From: an uncultured Chloracidobacterium sp.
GTDB lineage: Bacteria; Acidobacteriota; Blastocatellia; Chloracidobacteriales; Chloracidobacteriaceae
Assembly (NCBI GenBank): GCA_937966115.1
Contig: CALCKX010000036.1
Coordinates: 1-38,330, forward strand
Reading direction: 5' to 3'
Length of the DNA: 38,330 bases
A program made the position numbers and the translations under genes. The notes under the pieces were generated by a model. It had not been told where the DNA came from and ran no database searches. It saw only the letters and a list, made by a program, of their open reading frames with translations. Positions 1 to 11,042 of this stretch are shown here, one piece after another (within the stretch, counting starts at the first letter, position 1; each line of letters opens with the position of its first letter).

Positions 1-647
1 CCGACGCTTTGCGGGCCAAAGCCATGCACCACGTTATAAACGCCCGGCGGCAGGCCCGCCGTCGCCAGGACTTCGCCCAGTAGCGTCGCCGTCGCCGGGG
101 TTTCCTCCGACGGCTTGACGACGACGGCATTGCCCATCGCCAGCGCCGGCGCGACCTTCCAGGTCAGCAGCAATAGCGGCAGATTCCATGGGCAAATGAC
201 GCCCACAACCCCTAGCGGCCGCCGCAGACCATAGTTGAGCGCTCCCGCGCCGTCGTCCGTATGGGTTTCAAAGCACTCGGTCGCCAGCCCCGGCGCCAGA
301 TCGGCAAAGGCGCGAAAGTTCGCCGCGGCGCGCGGCACATCCAGCGTTCGCGCCAGCCCGCGCGGCTTTCCGGTATCCTCGACTTCGGCGCGCAGCAACT
401 CGTCAAACCGGGCTTCAATGCCGTCGGCGACGCGCCGCAGCAGGCGTGACCGCTCGGCGACGGGCGTCTTGCGCCAAGCCTGGAAGGCGGCTTTGGCGGC
501 GGCGACGGCGCGATCCACATCCGCCTGGTTGCCCAGGGCGACCTCCGCCGCGACGCTTCCGGTCGCCGGGTTGTGGTCGGGGAAGGTCTCGCCGCCGGCG
601 CCGTCGCGATACGCCCCGTCAATGAACAAGCGCCACCGCTGACGCAT
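1..647 (-). CDS. Aldehyde dehydrogenase, 3'-truncated by window edge
   Basis: NAD(P)-dependent aldehyde dehydrogenase; about 215 N-terminal residues are present and the rest lies beyond position 1, including the catalytic Cys. The reading frame begins MRQRWRLFIDGAYRDG and continues with the usual N-terminal strand pattern (FPDHNPATG), an Ala-rich helix and the cofactor-binding segment VICPWNLPLLLLTWKVAPAL followed by GNAVVVKPSEETP. That wording closely resembles 2-hydroxymuconic semialdehyde dehydrogenases of aromatic ring-cleavage pathways, but substrate cannot be assigned from half a protein. The ATG at 645-647 has a GGGAGG ribosome-binding site about 7 nt upstream. Only 15 nt separate it from the stop of the hydrolase gene upstream, so the two are probably cotranscribed. 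Family sure; substrate unknown. Confidence 0.9.
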   Translation of the reverse strand, partial: MRQRWRLFIDGAYRDGAGGETFPDHNPATGSVAAEVALGNQADVDRAVAAAKAAFQAWRKTPVAERSRLLRRVADGIEARFDELLRAEVEDTGKPRGLARTLDVPRAAANFRAFADLAPGLATECFETHTDDGAGALNYGLRRPLGVVGVICPWNLPLLLLTWKVAPALAMGNAVVVKPSEETPATATLLGEVLATAGLPPGVYNVVHGFGPQSV

Positions 648-662
648 TCGCTGGCCTCCCCG

Positions 663-1346
663 TCACTGAAGGTGCCGCGCCCAGCGCGGCAGCGTCGTAT
701 CGTACCATGCGGGGCGGTTGGGAACGTGCTGCACGCCCTCGCAGACTTCATTCGTCGCGCCTTCGAGCTGACCGCTTTCGACCGGCACGACGCCATCGCC
801 CCAGACGCGCCCATCGCCGCACACCAGCCGGTAGCTCTGATAGGCCGCCATTGCTTCCAGCGTTCCCGGAAAGGCCCCGCGAATGGCGCGCCCGATGACC
901 GCGATGTAGCGCGTCTGCGCGTAATACGCGCCCGGATAGCGCTCGTTGACGAAATCCATCGAGCGGCGCGTCCAGGAAAGCAGGCTCCGGTGCGGGCAGC
1001 CGAGCGTCACGAGCGTGGCCGTCCGCCGGTGGCCGCCGTAGGCGACGCCATCGTAGTCGTCCTCGCCCAGGTAAAGCCGCGCCACGATCCCGCCGGCGCT
1101 ATGGGTCACGAAGTTCAGGCGCTGAGCCGCCTGGGCGGCGCCGGTCCGCTCGACCGTGGCGTGAACCAGCTCCAGAAGGTTGCGGTAACTCCCGGTCGCC
1201 GAGGCGTAGAGCCAACTGGCCGTCGTCAGCGGCGCGATGGCGACCGGAACGCGGCAGGTTGTCTCCAGCAGCGTGGCGAGCGACTGATAGGCCGTCCAAT
1301 CCACCAGGAAGCCGCCGATGATCACGATGGGGTAGCGATGCGTCAA
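663..1346 (-). CDS. Alpha/beta-hydrolase (lipase/esterase-like)
   Basis: A 227-aa serine hydrolase of the alpha/beta fold. An N-terminal strand and oxyanion segment (PIVIIGGFLVDW) is followed by the nucleophile elbow FVTHSAGGIVARLYLG near residue 83. The Ser is flanked as in lipases, but Thr replaces the first Gly of the GxSxG motif. A late GDGVVPVES segment probably carries the acid residue and GVQHVPNRPAWYD the His. There is no signal peptide or membrane segment, so it is probably cytosolic. It resembles small lipase-like esterases seen in cyanobacteria and other phototrophs; the substrate is unknown. The start is a TTG at 1344-1346 without a convincing Shine-Dalgarno, so the N-terminus is uncertain. 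It lies between glgA and the aldehyde dehydrogenase, same strand. Confidence 0.75.
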   Translation of the reverse strand: MTHRYPIVIIGGFLVDWTAYQSLATLLETTCRVPVAIAPLTTASWLYASATGSYRNLLELVHATVERTGAAQAAQRLNFVTHSAGGIVARLYLGEDDYDGVAYGGHRRTATLVTLGCPHRSLLSWTRRSMDFVNERYPGAYYAQTRYIAVIGRAIRGAFPGTLEAMAAYQSYRLVCGDGRVWGDGVVPVESGQLEGATNEVCEGVQHVPNRPAWYDTTLPRWARHLQ

Positions 1347-1348
1347 GC

Positions 1349-1376
1349 GCCTAGCTCGAAAATGCCTAGCTCGAAA
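1349..1376. repeat. Short direct repeat before hydrolase start
   Basis: The 13-mer GCCTAGCTCGAAA occurs twice, at 1349-1361 and 1364-1376, with a 15-nt period. It sits immediately 5' of the hydrolase start codon on the minus strand, so the hydrolase leader is a tandem duplication. Confidence 0.8.
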
Positions 1377-1381
1377 GCTGG

Positions 1382-1411
1382 TCGCCGCCGCCAGTTGTCG
1401 GGCGGCGGCGA
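1382..1411 (-). repeat. Perfect 11-bp GC-rich hairpin after glgA
   Basis: TCGCCGCCGCC (1382-1392) pairs perfectly with GGCGGCGGCGA (1401-1411) across an 8-nt loop. It sits 38 nt beyond the glgA stop in the glgA-hydrolase gap. No U-tract follows on the minus strand, so it may protect the 3' end or act as a pause site rather than as an intrinsic terminator. Confidence 0.5.
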
Positions 1412-1449
1412 GCGCGTCCAGACCCGGCGCCGCCCCTTCCCGCGACGCC

Positions 1450-2874
1450 CTATGCCGCCTGGACGCGCTCGTACACGGCGCGGTATTTCCACGCCGCCCG
1501 CGACCACGAAAAATCGGCCCGCATGCCGTTTCGCTGAATCACGCGCCACGTTTCCGGCTGCCGGTAGAGCAATAAGCCCTCATAGATTTTCTCCATCAGC
1601 CGATTGGCATTGTAGGCGCGAAACTTCAGCCCGTTTCCCGTCCCGGTCACGCGGTCGAAGTCCTGAATGGTGTCATCCAGCCCGCCCGTCGCGCGCACAA
1701 TCGGCACCGTGCCGTATTTCAAGCTGTAAATCTGATTCAGCCCGCACGGCTCATAGGCCGACGGCATCAGGAACATATCGCCCCCGGCTTCCATCTGGTG
1801 GGCCAGCGGCTCATTGAGACCGAAATAGACGCCGATGCGCCGCGGCGCCGTGTCGCGCAGATGCTGAAAAAACACCTCGTAGCTCGGATCGCCCGTCCCG
1901 AGCAGAAAAAAATACGCGCCGGCGTGCAGCATCCGCCAGGCGACATCGCGCACCAAATCCAGCCCCTTCTGGTCGCTCAGGCGCGACACGATGACAATCG
2001 CCGGGCGGTCGAGCTCGACCGGCATCCCGAATCGCTGAAGCAGGTCAGCCTTGCACAGGCGCTTGCCGCTCAAATCCGCCGGCGTGTAATGCGCCGCCAG
2101 ATGGGGATCGGTCGCGGGATTCCATTCGTCATAGTCCACGCCGTTGAGAATGCCGACCAGGTCATGGCGCCGCAGACGCAGCAACCCGTCCATGCGAAAG
2201 CCGTATTCGGGCGTCTGGATTTCCTGGGCGTACCGCTCGCTGACCGTTGTCAGCGCGTCCGAGGCGAGGATCGCGCCCTTGAGCATGCTGCCCGCGCCGC
2301 CAAACTCCAGCCCGTCGGGGCCATCCCGCAAATCGCTCGGAAGCCCGAAATAGGGCAGATCGCCCAAGTCAAAAAAGCCTTGAAACGCCAGGTTGTGGAT
2401 GCTCGTGACGGTCGCCGCGCGCGCGAAAAACGGGTCGCCGCGCAGCGCCGAGCGCAAATACACCGGGATGAGGCCCGTCATCCAGTCGTTCCCGTGAATG
2501 ACATCCGGCGGCTCGCCAAACCACCGCGCCAGCTCGAGCGCCGCCCGGCTGAAAAAAGCGAAGCGCGCGGGGTCGTCCGCCTCGCCATATAGCTTGCGGC
2601 CGCGGCGGAAATAGGCCGGCGCGTCAATGAAGAAGGCTTCGACGCCATGCCGAACCTCGCGGAAGACATAGGCGACCTGCGTCTGAAAGCCGAACGGCAC
2701 GCGCAGCTCGCCGACATACTCGCCGGCCGTCGCCATGAACCCGTACCGCGGCGTCACGACGCGCGCGGTCAGACCCGTCGCGGCCAACGCTTTCGGAAGC
2801 GCCGCCGCCACATCCGCCAAACCGCCAGTCTTAGAGTAGGGAGCCAGCTCGGAAACGACGAACAGAAGGTTCAT
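1450..2874 (-). CDS. glgA: Glycogen synthase (ADP-glucose type)
   Basis: A GT5 glycogen/starch synthase of 474 aa, the usual bacterial length. It transfers glucose from ADP-glucose to the non-reducing end of alpha-1,4-glucan in the cytosol. The N-terminal KTGGLADV motif (residues 15-22) binds the ADP-glucose phosphate. The C-terminal Rossmann domain has VSRLSDQKGLDL and the E-x7-E type motif in PSAYEPCGLNQIYSLKYGT, followed by ATGGLDDTI. The ATG at 2872-2874 gives the canonical start MNLLFVVSELAPYS. It follows rho by 50 nt on the same strand and may be read from the long tig-to-rho block. A GH57 branching enzyme at 24337-25923 supplies the branching step; glgC is not in the window. Confidence 0.97.
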   Translation of the reverse strand: MNLLFVVSELAPYSKTGGLADVAAALPKALAATGLTARVVTPRYGFMATAGEYVGELRVPFGFQTQVAYVFREVRHGVEAFFIDAPAYFRRGRKLYGEADDPARFAFFSRAALELARWFGEPPDVIHGNDWMTGLIPVYLRSALRGDPFFARAATVTSIHNLAFQGFFDLGDLPYFGLPSDLRDGPDGLEFGGAGSMLKGAILASDALTTVSERYAQEIQTPEYGFRMDGLLRLRRHDLVGILNGVDYDEWNPATDPHLAAHYTPADLSGKRLCKADLLQRFGMPVELDRPAIVIVSRLSDQKGLDLVRDVAWRMLHAGAYFFLLGTGDPSYEVFFQHLRDTAPRRIGVYFGLNEPLAHQMEAGGDMFLMPSAYEPCGLNQIYSLKYGTVPIVRATGGLDDTIQDFDRVTGTGNGLKFRAYNANRLMEKIYEGLLLYRQPETWRVIQRNGMRADFSWSRAAWKYRAVYERVQAA

Positions 2875-2924
2875 TGGGCAGGCGATGCGGGCAAGCCGGA
2901 GCTCCGTCGGGCGCTCCGCGAAAG

Positions 2925-4244
2925 TCAGGCGTTCATCGAAGCGAGAAACTCGGCATTGGTCTTGGCGCGCTCCAGGTGACTCGCCATCAGCTCCATGGAC
3001 TCGACGCTGGACAACGGGCTGAGGACGCGCCGCAGCACGAAAATCCGATTGAGGTCCTCCTTGGGAATGAGCAGCTCTTCCTTGCGCGTCCCGGACTTGT
3101 TGATGTCAACGGCCGGGAAGATGCGCTTCTCGATGAGCTTGCGGTCGAGGTGGATTTCCATGTTTCCGGTGCCCTTAAACTCTTCAAAAATGACATCGTC
3201 CATCCGCGAGCCGGTGTCAATCAGCGCCGTGGCGATGATGGTCAGGCTGCCGCCTTCCTCGAGGTTGCGCGCCGCGCCGAAGAAGCGCTTAGGCTTCTGG
3301 AGCGCGTTGGCATCCACCCCGCCCGAAAGAATCTTGCCCGACGGAGGCACGGTGGCGTTGTGGGCGCGCGCCAGGCGCGTGATCGAGTCCAGAAGAATCA
3401 CCACGTCGCGCCCGTGCTCGACCAGCCGCTTGGCCTTCTCGATGACCATATCGGCCACCTGGACGTGCCGCGTTGGCGGCTCGTCAAAGGTCGAGCTGAC
3501 AACCTCGCCCTGCACGCTGCGCTGCATGTCGGTCACTTCCTCGGGCCGCTCGTCAATGAGCAGCACGATGAGCATCACTTCCGGGTGATTGCGCGTGATC
3601 GAGTTCGCAATCGATTGCAGGAGCATCGTCTTCCCGGTGCGCGGCGGCGCGACGATCAGACCGCGCTGCCCGCGCCCAATGGGCGTCACCAGGTCCAGGA
3701 CGCGCCCGGAGAGGTTCTCCGGCGTGCTCTCCATGCGCAGCCGCTTGTTTGGATAAAGGGGCGTCAGGTTGTCGAAGTGCACCCGCTCGCGGCGCAAGTC
3801 CGGCGGCTCGAAGTTGATGGCTTCGACCTTGATGAGCGCGAAGTAACGCTCGCCCTCCTTCGGCGGTCGAATTTGCCCCGAAATGGTGTCGCCGGTGCGC
3901 AGGTCAAATTTCCGAATCTGCGACGGCGACACGTAAATATCATCTGGGCCGGGCAGGTAGTTGTAGTCGGGCGCCCGCAGAAAGCCAAAGCCGTCCGGCA
4001 GGCACTCCAGCACGCCTTCCGAGAAAATAAGGCCCGACCGCTCGGTTTGCACCTGTAAAATCTTGAAGACCAGCTCTTGCTTGCGCAGGCTGCCGGCGCT
4101 GGGGACTTCCAGCTCCTGCGCGATGCGCATCAGGTCTGACAACGGCAGGTCCTTGAGCGCCGTAATGTCGTGAAAGCCATTTGCAGGCGGCATCTCCGGG
4201 CTTGCGGCAGCGACAGGTTCGATGGGGTCTAGCGTTTCTTCCAT
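2925..4244 (-). CDS. rho: Transcription termination factor Rho
   Basis: Hexameric RNA-dependent ATPase/helicase that ends transcription at Rho-dependent sites; 439 aa against 419 in E. coli. The N-terminal Rho-N helix bundle (about residues 30-65) leads into the primary RNA-binding OB fold with [10 protein letters not shown] (81-90) and the [16 protein letters not shown] segment. The ATPase domain has Walker A PPRTGKT near 200-206 and Walker [17 protein letters not shown] near 281-296. The Q/R-loop segment SGGVDANAL and [28 protein letters not shown] follow. The first ~25 residues are a Pro/Ala-rich extension. It lies 83 nt after engB and 50 nt before glgA, all on the minus strand. Confidence 0.98.
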   Translation of the reverse strand: MEETLDPIEPVAAASPEMPPANGFHDITALKDLPLSDLMRIAQELEVPSAGSLRKQELVFKILQVQTERSGLIFSEGVLECLPDGFGFLRAPDYNYLPGPDDIYVSPSQIRKFDLRTGDTISGQIRPPKEGERYFALIKVEAINFEPPDLRRERVHFDNLTPLYPNKRLRMESTPENLSGRVLDLVTPIGRGQRGLIVAPPRTGKTMLLQSIANSITRNHPEVMLIVLLIDERPEEVTDMQRSVQGEVVSSTFDEPPTRHVQVADMVIEKAKRLVEHGRDVVILLDSITRLARAHNATVPPSGKILSGGVDANALQKPKRFFGAARNLEEGGSLTIIATALIDTGSRMDDVIFEEFKGTGNMEIHLDRKLIEKRIFPAVDINKSGTRKEELLIPKEDLNRIFVLRRVLSPLSSVESMELMASHLERAKTNAEFLASMNA

Positions 4245-4327
4245 GGCAGGTGTCAGGCGGAGGGTTCATACAAAAGCATCGTCAGCGTGGGCGTTTCGGC
4301 GAGCAACCGGGTCAATCCGGCGTCCGG

Positions 4328-4930
4328 TCAGGTCAGGCGCGCGCGGGGCGCGGTCCAATCCGCCAGGGCGAGCCGTATGCTTTCCCATACCGCGTCCGCG
4401 CCAGCGCGGGTCAGGGAGGAATAGGGTAAAACGCGGTCGCCATAAACAGCGCGCAGCGCTTTCAGGCGCGTCATCAGATGCGAGCGCGAGAGCTTGTCGG
4501 CCTTGGTCGCCACGACGCTGAAGCGGCGCGACGTCGCCAGCAGCCACGCCTGCATCGTCTGGTCAAGCGGCTGCGGCCCCAGGCGGGCGTCCACAATCAG
4601 CAGGCACAAGGCCAACGCCGAGCGGCGATGCAGATAGCCCTCGATCATCGGTCGCCACTGCTCGCGCATCGCCTGCGGCACGCGGGCATAGCCATAGCCG
4701 GGCAAGTCCACAAATCGGAGTTCGCCGTTGATTTCAAAGAAGTTGATGAGCTGCGTCCGCCCCGGCGCGTTGCTCGTTCGGGCCAGCCCCCGCGTGCCCA
4801 ACAGCGAGTTGATGAGGCTCGACTTGCCAACGTTCGACCGTCCCAAAAAAGCCACTTCCGGCAAGGCGGGCGGCGGATAGTGAGCGGCCGCCGTCGCGCT
4901 CTTCAAAAATGTCGCCGTAACGACCTTCAT
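4328..4930 (-). CDS. engB: Ribosome-biogenesis GTPase EngB/YsxC
   Basis: A 200-aa TrmE-Era family GTPase needed for assembly of the 50S subunit. The G1 loop GRSNVGKS is at residues 30-37, switch I Thr lies in APGRTQLINFF, G3 is DLPGYG (75-80), G4 is TKAD (142-145) and G5 is the late SSLT. This is the normal EngB architecture with no extra domain. Its ATG overlaps the lon stop in an ATGA arrangement (4927-4930), so the two are translationally coupled. The lon-engB (ysxC) pair is also adjacent in Bacillus, so this is a conserved neighbourhood. Confidence 0.97.
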   Translation of the reverse strand: MKVVTATFLKSATAAAHYPPPALPEVAFLGRSNVGKSSLINSLLGTRGLARTSNAPGRTQLINFFEINGELRFVDLPGYGYARVPQAMREQWRPMIEGYLHRRSALALCLLIVDARLGPQPLDQTMQAWLLATSRRFSVVATKADKLSRSHLMTRLKALRAVYGDRVLPYSSLTRAGADAVWESIRLALADWTAPRARLT

Positions 4931-7386
4931 TCAACCGGCACCGATGACAGATGATCCGTGACATCCGCGTTCCAGATCGGAGACAGATCATCCGTCAGGA
5001 TTTTATCAGGGATGGCTTTGTCATCCACCAGGCGCGCACGGGGCGACTCGACCAACGCCAGAGGTAAAACCTCCTCCATCCGCTCCACGAAGCGAATATC
5101 GAGGGCTTCCCGAATCTCAGCCGGGATGTCAGCCAGGTCCTTTTCGTTGTCCTTGGGCACAAGAACCGTCCGGATGCCTAGCCGGAGCGCCGCCAGCAGC
5201 TTCTCCTTGAGCCCGCCTATCGGCAACACCTTGCCGCGCAAGGTAATCTCGCCGGTCATGGCGACATCCTGGCGGATGGCGATGCCAGTCAGCGCCGACA
5301 CCAAGGCCGTCGCCATGGTGATGCCGGCCGAGGGGCCATCCTTGGGAATGGCGCCCTCCGGCACGTGAATGTGCACATCCTGCCGCCGGTAAAAATCCGG
5401 CGCGATGCCCAACTGGGTCGCCTGCGACCGAACATAGGTCATCGCCGCCCGGGCTGACTCCTGCATGACATCGCCCAGCTTGCCGGTCAGCAGCACCTGG
5501 CCGCGCCCCGGAATCAGCGTGGTTTCGACAAAGAGGATTTCCCCACCGACCTCCGTCCACGCCAGCCCGGTCGCCATCCCGACCTCGCCGCGCTCCTTCA
5601 GGCGCGCCGGCTGGTAGCGCGCCGGCCCGAGGTATTCCGGCAGCGCCTCCGCCGTGATGGTCGCCTGATAGGTCGCGCGGCCAGCTTCCGGCGTCAGCAG
5701 GAACTGACGGGCGACCTTGCGGCAAATCGCCGCGATGTCGCGCTCCATGTTCCGCATGCCGGCTTCCCGCGTGTAGTTTTGGATGAGCGCGACCAGCGCG
5801 TCGTCGGCAAACGTCACCTGCGCTTCCGACAGGCCGTGCTTTTCGCGCTGCTTGGGAATCAGGTGCCGCCGCGCAATTTCAAGCTTTTCCCGCTCGGTGT
5901 AGCCCGACAGGCGAATGATCTCCAGCCGGTCGCGGAGCGCCGGCGGGATGGTGTGCAGCACGTTCGCCGTCGCGATGAACATCACCTGCGACAGGTCGTA
6001 CTCGACATCGAGGTAGTGGTCGCGGAAAGCGTTATTTTGCTCCGGGTCGAGCACTTCGAGCAGCGCCGCCGCCGGATCGCCGCGATAATCGGAAGTGAGC
6101 TTGTCCACCTCGTCGAGCAGCATGAGGGGATTGATCGTCCCGGCCTTTTTCATCATCTGAATGATCTGACCGGGCAGCGAGCCGATGTACGTGCGCCGAT
6201 GGCCGCGAATTTCGGCGTCGTCGCGCACGCCGCCCAAGCTCAGCCGCACAAACCGGCGCCCGGTCGCCTGGGCAATCGATTTGCCGAGGCTGGTTTTACC
6301 GACGCCCGGCGGCCCGACAAAGCACAGGATCGAGCCTGGCGGCTGCTTGACGAGCTGCCGCACGGCGAGAAACTCCAGAATGCGCTCCTTGATCTTTTCC
6401 AGCCCGTAGTGATCGGCATCCAGCGTTTGCTGGGCCGCTTGCAAGTCGCCGTTCTCTTCGGAGCGCTCGTGCCATGGCACGGTGATGAGCCATTCGAGAT
6501 AGTTGCGCGACACGGCGGCCTCGGCCGACATCAGCGGCATTTGCTCCAGCCGGCGCAACTCGCCGAGGGCTTTTTCCTGCGCGTCAGCCGGCAAGCGGGC
6601 GGCTTCCACGCGCCGCTTGAGCTCGTCGAATTCCGACCGCTCGTCCTTGCGCCCAAGCTCCTTGTGAATCGCCTTGATTTTCTCGCTGAGGTAAAACTCG
6701 CGGTGCGAGCGCTCCATTTGCTTCTTGACGCGCCCCTGGATGGTGCGGTCCACCTGGAGCTTCTCCAGCTCGATATCGAAAATATCCGCCAGCCGCAGCA
6801 GGCGGTCGGCCAGCGAGACGGTTTCCAGCACCTTTTGCTTTTCCTCGACCGCGATCTTCAGGTGACTGGCCACGCTGTCGGCCAGGCGGGCCGGGTCGTC
6901 AATCCGCAAGTCGGCGTGCAAGTTTTCCGGGTTGTCTGGGCTTTGCCGCACGTATTGGTCAATCAGCCCCGTGAGCCGACCGGCCAGCGCCGTAATCCGC
7001 GGGCTGCTTTCGCGGTCGGTCGGGAGGCGCTCGACCAGCGCCATCCAGCATCCGGGGGCATCCTCGAAGCGCAGGGCGCGGGCGCGCTCCAGCCCCTCGA
7101 ACTGCACCTTGATGTTGCCATCGGCGAGCTTCAGGTGATGAGTGATGCGGGCGAGCGTGCCAACTCGATAGACTTGCTCCGCCGTTGGCTCCTCGAGCGT
7201 CGGATCGTGCTGCGTCACCAAAAAGATCAGACCATCGCGCTGCAGGGCCGTTGTCAGGGCCGTCACCGAGGGCTTCCGCCCGATCTTGAAGCGAATCGCC
7301 GTGTGCGGAAAAACCACCACGTCGCGTACGGGCACTGTTGGAAAGCGGGCCATGTTGTCAGGCAGGCTGTCGTGGAACTCGTCCAT
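4927..7386 (-). CDS. lon: ATP-dependent protease Lon
   Basis: LonA protease, 819 aa. It unfolds and degrades misfolded and regulatory proteins in the cytosol. The N-terminal substrate-binding domain (about 15-220) is followed by a coiled-coil region. The AAA+ module has Walker A GPPGVGKT (358-365), Walker [11 protein letters not shown] (421-430) and sensor elements in [14 protein letters not shown]. The C-terminal S16 protease domain has the catalytic Ser in [10 protein letters not shown] (Ser686) and the partner Lys in IGGLKEKL (about 727). The extra ~40-residue C-terminal tail after [11 protein letters not shown] is polar and unassigned. It lies 72 nt after clpX and overlaps engB by 4 nt. 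Start ATG at 7384-7386; the second Met at residue 12 ([17 protein letters not shown]) is a possible alternative. Confidence 0.98.
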   Translation of the reverse strand: MDEFHDSLPDNMARFPTVPVRDVVVFPHTAIRFKIGRKPSVTALTTALQRDGLIFLVTQHDPTLEEPTAEQVYRVGTLARITHHLKLADGNIKVQFEGLERARALRFEDAPGCWMALVERLPTDRESSPRITALAGRLTGLIDQYVRQSPDNPENLHADLRIDDPARLADSVASHLKIAVEEKQKVLETVSLADRLLRLADIFDIELEKLQVDRTIQGRVKKQMERSHREFYLSEKIKAIHKELGRKDERSEFDELKRRVEAARLPADAQEKALGELRRLEQMPLMSAEAAVSRNYLEWLITVPWHERSEENGDLQAAQQTLDADHYGLEKIKERILEFLAVRQLVKQPPGSILCFVGPPGVGKTSLGKSIAQATGRRFVRLSLGGVRDDAEIRGHRRTYIGSLPGQIIQMMKKAGTINPLMLLDEVDKLTSDYRGDPAAALLEVLDPEQNNAFRDHYLDVEYDLSQVMFIATANVLHTIPPALRDRLEIIRLSGYTEREKLEIARRHLIPKQREKHGLSEAQVTFADDALVALIQNYTREAGMRNMERDIAAICRKVARQFLLTPEAGRATYQATITAEALPEYLGPARYQPARLKERGEVGMATGLAWTEVGGEILFVETTLIPGRGQVLLTGKLGDVMQESARAAMTYVRSQATQLGIAPDFYRRQDVHIHVPEGAIPKDGPSAGITMATALVSALTGIAIRQDVAMTGEITLRGKVLPIGGLKEKLLAALRLGIRTVLVPKDNEKDLADIPAEIREALDIRFVERMEEVLPLALVESPRARLVDDKAIPDKILTDDLSPIWNADVTDHLSSVPVE

Positions 7387-7458
7387 GTAAGGCTCTACAG
7401 GCTAGGGAAGGGGCCGGCGCTCGGCGAGCGCCAGCGCGACTGCGCGCGCGAAGGTCAT

Positions 7459-8676
<1,218 letters not shown>

Positions 8677-8775
8677 GTCGTCTCGTCCTCTCACGGGTGG
8701 CTCCACGAGCGCGCTGGAAGTCGTCTGTCGCCGCTAAGAGCGCTTTCCAGAAGCGCCTCGACACAAAAAGTTTGG

Positions 8776-9375
8776 CTAGATGCGGTTGGTCAGCACCTGA
8801 TCCACGATACCGTATTCCATGGCTTGCGTCGCCGACATGATGCGGTCGCGCTCGACATCGGCCTCGATTTCGTCAAAGGACTTGCCGGTGTGCTTGGCCA
8901 GGATATTTGAAGTCAGCTCCCGAATGCGCTTGATTTCCTCGGCTTGGATGAGGATGTCCGTGGCCTGTCCCTGCGCGCCGCCGGACGGCTGGTGAATGAG
9001 AATGCGCGAGTGGGGAAGCGCGTAGCGCTTGCCCTTCGTGCCGGCGGCCAGCAAGAGCGCGCCCATCGAGGCGCACTGCCCGATGCAGAAAGTCACGATG
9101 TCCGGCTTGACGAACTGCATCGTGTCGTAAATCGCCATCCCGGCCGTGACCGAGCCGCCCGGACTATTGATGTAGATGGAAATGTCCCGCTCCGGGTCTT
9201 CCGATTCGAGAAATAGCAACTGGGCCACGACCAAACTGGCGATGGTATCGTCAATCGGCGTGCCGATGAAGATGATGTTGTCCTTGAGAAGGCGCGAGTA
9301 TATATCGTAAGCGCGTTCGCCGCGGCTGGTCTGCTCGACCACCATCGGAACGAGGGCCGCTGTCGGATGGATCAT
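8776..9375 (-). CDS. clpP: ClpP, proteolytic subunit of ClpXP
   Basis: Tetradecameric serine peptidase that degrades substrates threaded in by ClpX; 199 aa. The catalytic triad is visible with E. coli-like spacing: Ser103 in GQCASMGA, His128 in RILIHQP and Asp177 in VERDRIMSA. The first ~12 residues before [19 protein letters not shown] probably form a short processed propeptide. The [11 protein letters not shown] segment and handle helix are normal. It lies between tig and clpX, the standard bacterial order, 69 nt after the tig stop. No frameshift or unusual residue is seen apart from the common Cys before Ala-Ser in the nucleophile motif. Confidence 0.98.
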   Translation of the reverse strand: MIHPTAALVPMVVEQTSRGERAYDIYSRLLKDNIIFIGTPIDDTIASLVVAQLLFLESEDPERDISIYINSPGGSVTAGMAIYDTMQFVKPDIVTFCIGQCASMGALLLAAGTKGKRYALPHSRILIHQPSGGAQGQATDILIQAEEIKRIRELTSNILAKHTGKSFDEIEADVERDRIMSATQAMEYGIVDQVLTNRI

Positions 9376-9444
9376 GGCAGTGCGTACCTTGAGGCTGTTG
9401 AGATGCGCGCCGCCCGAGGGCGTCAGGCGGCGGCTAGTGCCTAT

Positions 9445-10842
9445 CTATTGGTTTTCGGACGGGAATGAAACCGTTTCTTCCGGCGCTGGGGCATCGGCTG
9501 GCAAAACGGTCGCGGTCTCGATTCGAGCGGCGCTACGCACGATGACCATGGCTTTTCGATTTCGCAGCGTAGCCCGCACATTATCGAGCTGATCCTCCTT
9601 TGTCAAGCGGGCGCGCACAGCCTCCGGCGCCGCGCCGACCTGGGCCGCCAGCTCGGCAATGTGGGCCGCCAGCTCCGCCTCCGTCACGCGCAGGTCGGCC
9701 TCGCGGGCGACCTGCTCTAAGACGACGATTCGCTTGATTTCAGCCTCGGCGCTGGGCCGGAGCGCCTCGCCCATTTTCTGAAAGTCGTAATTGGCTCGGC
9801 GCGGATCGACGCCCTGCCGCTGGAGATGCGCGACGAACTCGCCGAGCCGCTCATTGACCCGTCCCGTGACCAGCGACTCCGGGGCTTCAACGCCGGCGCG
9901 CGCCACGAGCTGGTCAAGCAAGTCGGCGTCAAGGGCGTTCAGGGCGCGCGCCTCCATCTCCGCCTCCATATCGGCGCGCAAGCGCGCCCGCAACGTCGCC
10001 AAATCGGCTCCGCTAACCTTTTGCGCCCATTCGTTATCGAGCGGGGGCAGGCTTTTTTGAACGATCTCCTCGACCGTCAGGTGAAACTGGACGCGCTTGC
10101 CAGACAAATCCTCGACATCCGGCGCGCTGGGGGCGGCGGAAGCTCCAGCTTCCGCCGGCGGATAGGCGATATCCGTCACGACCCGCTCGCCAACGGCTTT
10201 TCCGCGCAGCGCCGCGTCGAACTCGGCGCGGGTGGCCTTGCCGCCAATTTCGAGCGTCTCGCGCCGGGGCGTGATCGCCGGCGACTGCCCTTCGTCCGGC
10301 CCTGGCGCGCCTTCCTCGAGAACGTAGCCCGTCAGCGACACCGTGACGATGTCGCCCGGCTGAGCGGGATGACCATTTTCCGTCGGCGAGACCGTCGCTA
10401 GGCGCTCCCGCAGACTGTTCAGGCTAGCCTCCACGTCGGCATCCGTGACGGGCGTCACCCGCTTGACGCCCGTCAGGCCGTCCAGCGCGCCGACCGTGAA
10501 TTCGGGAAACACGTCAACTTCAATTTTGAGCACGAAGGGCAACTGGTCGGCGAGGCGGATGTCCTGTATTCGCGGCTCGCCCAAAACCTGCAACTTCGCG
10601 GCTTCAATGGCTTCCTGCATGGCTTCCGAGCCAAGCTGGGCCAGCACTCGGTCGCGAATGTCTTTCTGGAAACGCTGGCGCGCGAGCGCGGCCGGAGCCT
10701 TGCCCGGACGAAAGCCGGGAATCCGCGCCTGGCGGGCAAACTCGTTGGAAAACCGGTTGAAGCTGCGCGTGACGCGCTCGGCCGGAAGCTCGATGACAAG
10801 CTCCTTTTTGACGGATGAAAGATGGGTGACTTCGAATTTCAA
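9445..10842 (-). CDS. tig: Trigger factor (ribosome-bound chaperone/PPIase)
   Basis: Ribosome-associated folding factor of 465 aa when started at the TTG at 10840-10842. That start has GAGGA about 7 nt upstream and gives LKFEVTHLSSVKKELVIELP, the expected first strand. An upstream in-frame extension of 48 codons looks unlike the family and runs through the promoter. The ribosome-binding signature is IPGFRPGKAP. The FKBP-type domain starts near GDIVTVSLTGYVLEEG and contains a Pro/Ala-rich insertion (PPAEAGASAAPSAP). The helical C-terminal arms end in an acidic Pro-rich tail. It is the first gene of the tig-clpP-clpX-lon-engB-rho series and is preceded by a promoter-like site at 10952-10981. 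Confidence 0.95.
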   Translation of the reverse strand: MKFEVTHLSSVKKELVIELPAERVTRSFNRFSNEFARQARIPGFRPGKAPAALARQRFQKDIRDRVLAQLGSEAMQEAIEAAKLQVLGEPRIQDIRLADQLPFVLKIEVDVFPEFTVGALDGLTGVKRVTPVTDADVEASLNSLRERLATVSPTENGHPAQPGDIVTVSLTGYVLEEGAPGPDEGQSPAITPRRETLEIGGKATRAEFDAALRGKAVGERVVTDIAYPPAEAGASAAPSAPDVEDLSGKRVQFHLTVEEIVQKSLPPLDNEWAQKVSGADLATLRARLRADMEAEMEARALNALDADLLDQLVARAGVEAPESLVTGRVNERLGEFVAHLQRQGVDPRRANYDFQKMGEALRPSAEAEIKRIVVLEQVAREADLRVTEAELAAHIAELAAQVGAAPEAVRARLTKEDQLDNVRATLRNRKAMVIVRSAARIETATVLPADAPAPEETVSFPSENQ

Positions 10843-10951
10843 GCGAGATCCTCGGGGTGGAGCGTGGGTGAACGACCGCGCCAGCGGCATCTGGCTTGCC
10901 AGCCGAATCGGAAGCGCGGGCAAGCCCTGGGCGACGAGTGGGCAAGCGCGT

Positions 10952-10981
10952 AGTATAGTCCCGCCGCGCCGCGCCGCGCAA
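10952..10981 (-). promoter_or_regulatory. Candidate sigma-70 promoter of tig
   Basis: On the minus strand, TTGCGC (10976-10981) is separated by 18 nt from TATACT (10952-10957). Transcription would start near 10945 and give a leader of about 100 nt before the tig TTG start. Confidence 0.55.
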
Positions 10982-11042
10982 TCCATCCGCTCGCATCGCG
11001 CCGGGGCGCCCGCCGCCCTCGGCCGGCGCCGCTGCCCGCCCT

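Noticed and set aside
8740-8756. GCGCTT-TCCAG-AAGCGC hairpin in the clpP-clpX gap
   Set aside because: Only 6 bp and no U-run after it on the minus strand; too weak to call a terminator.
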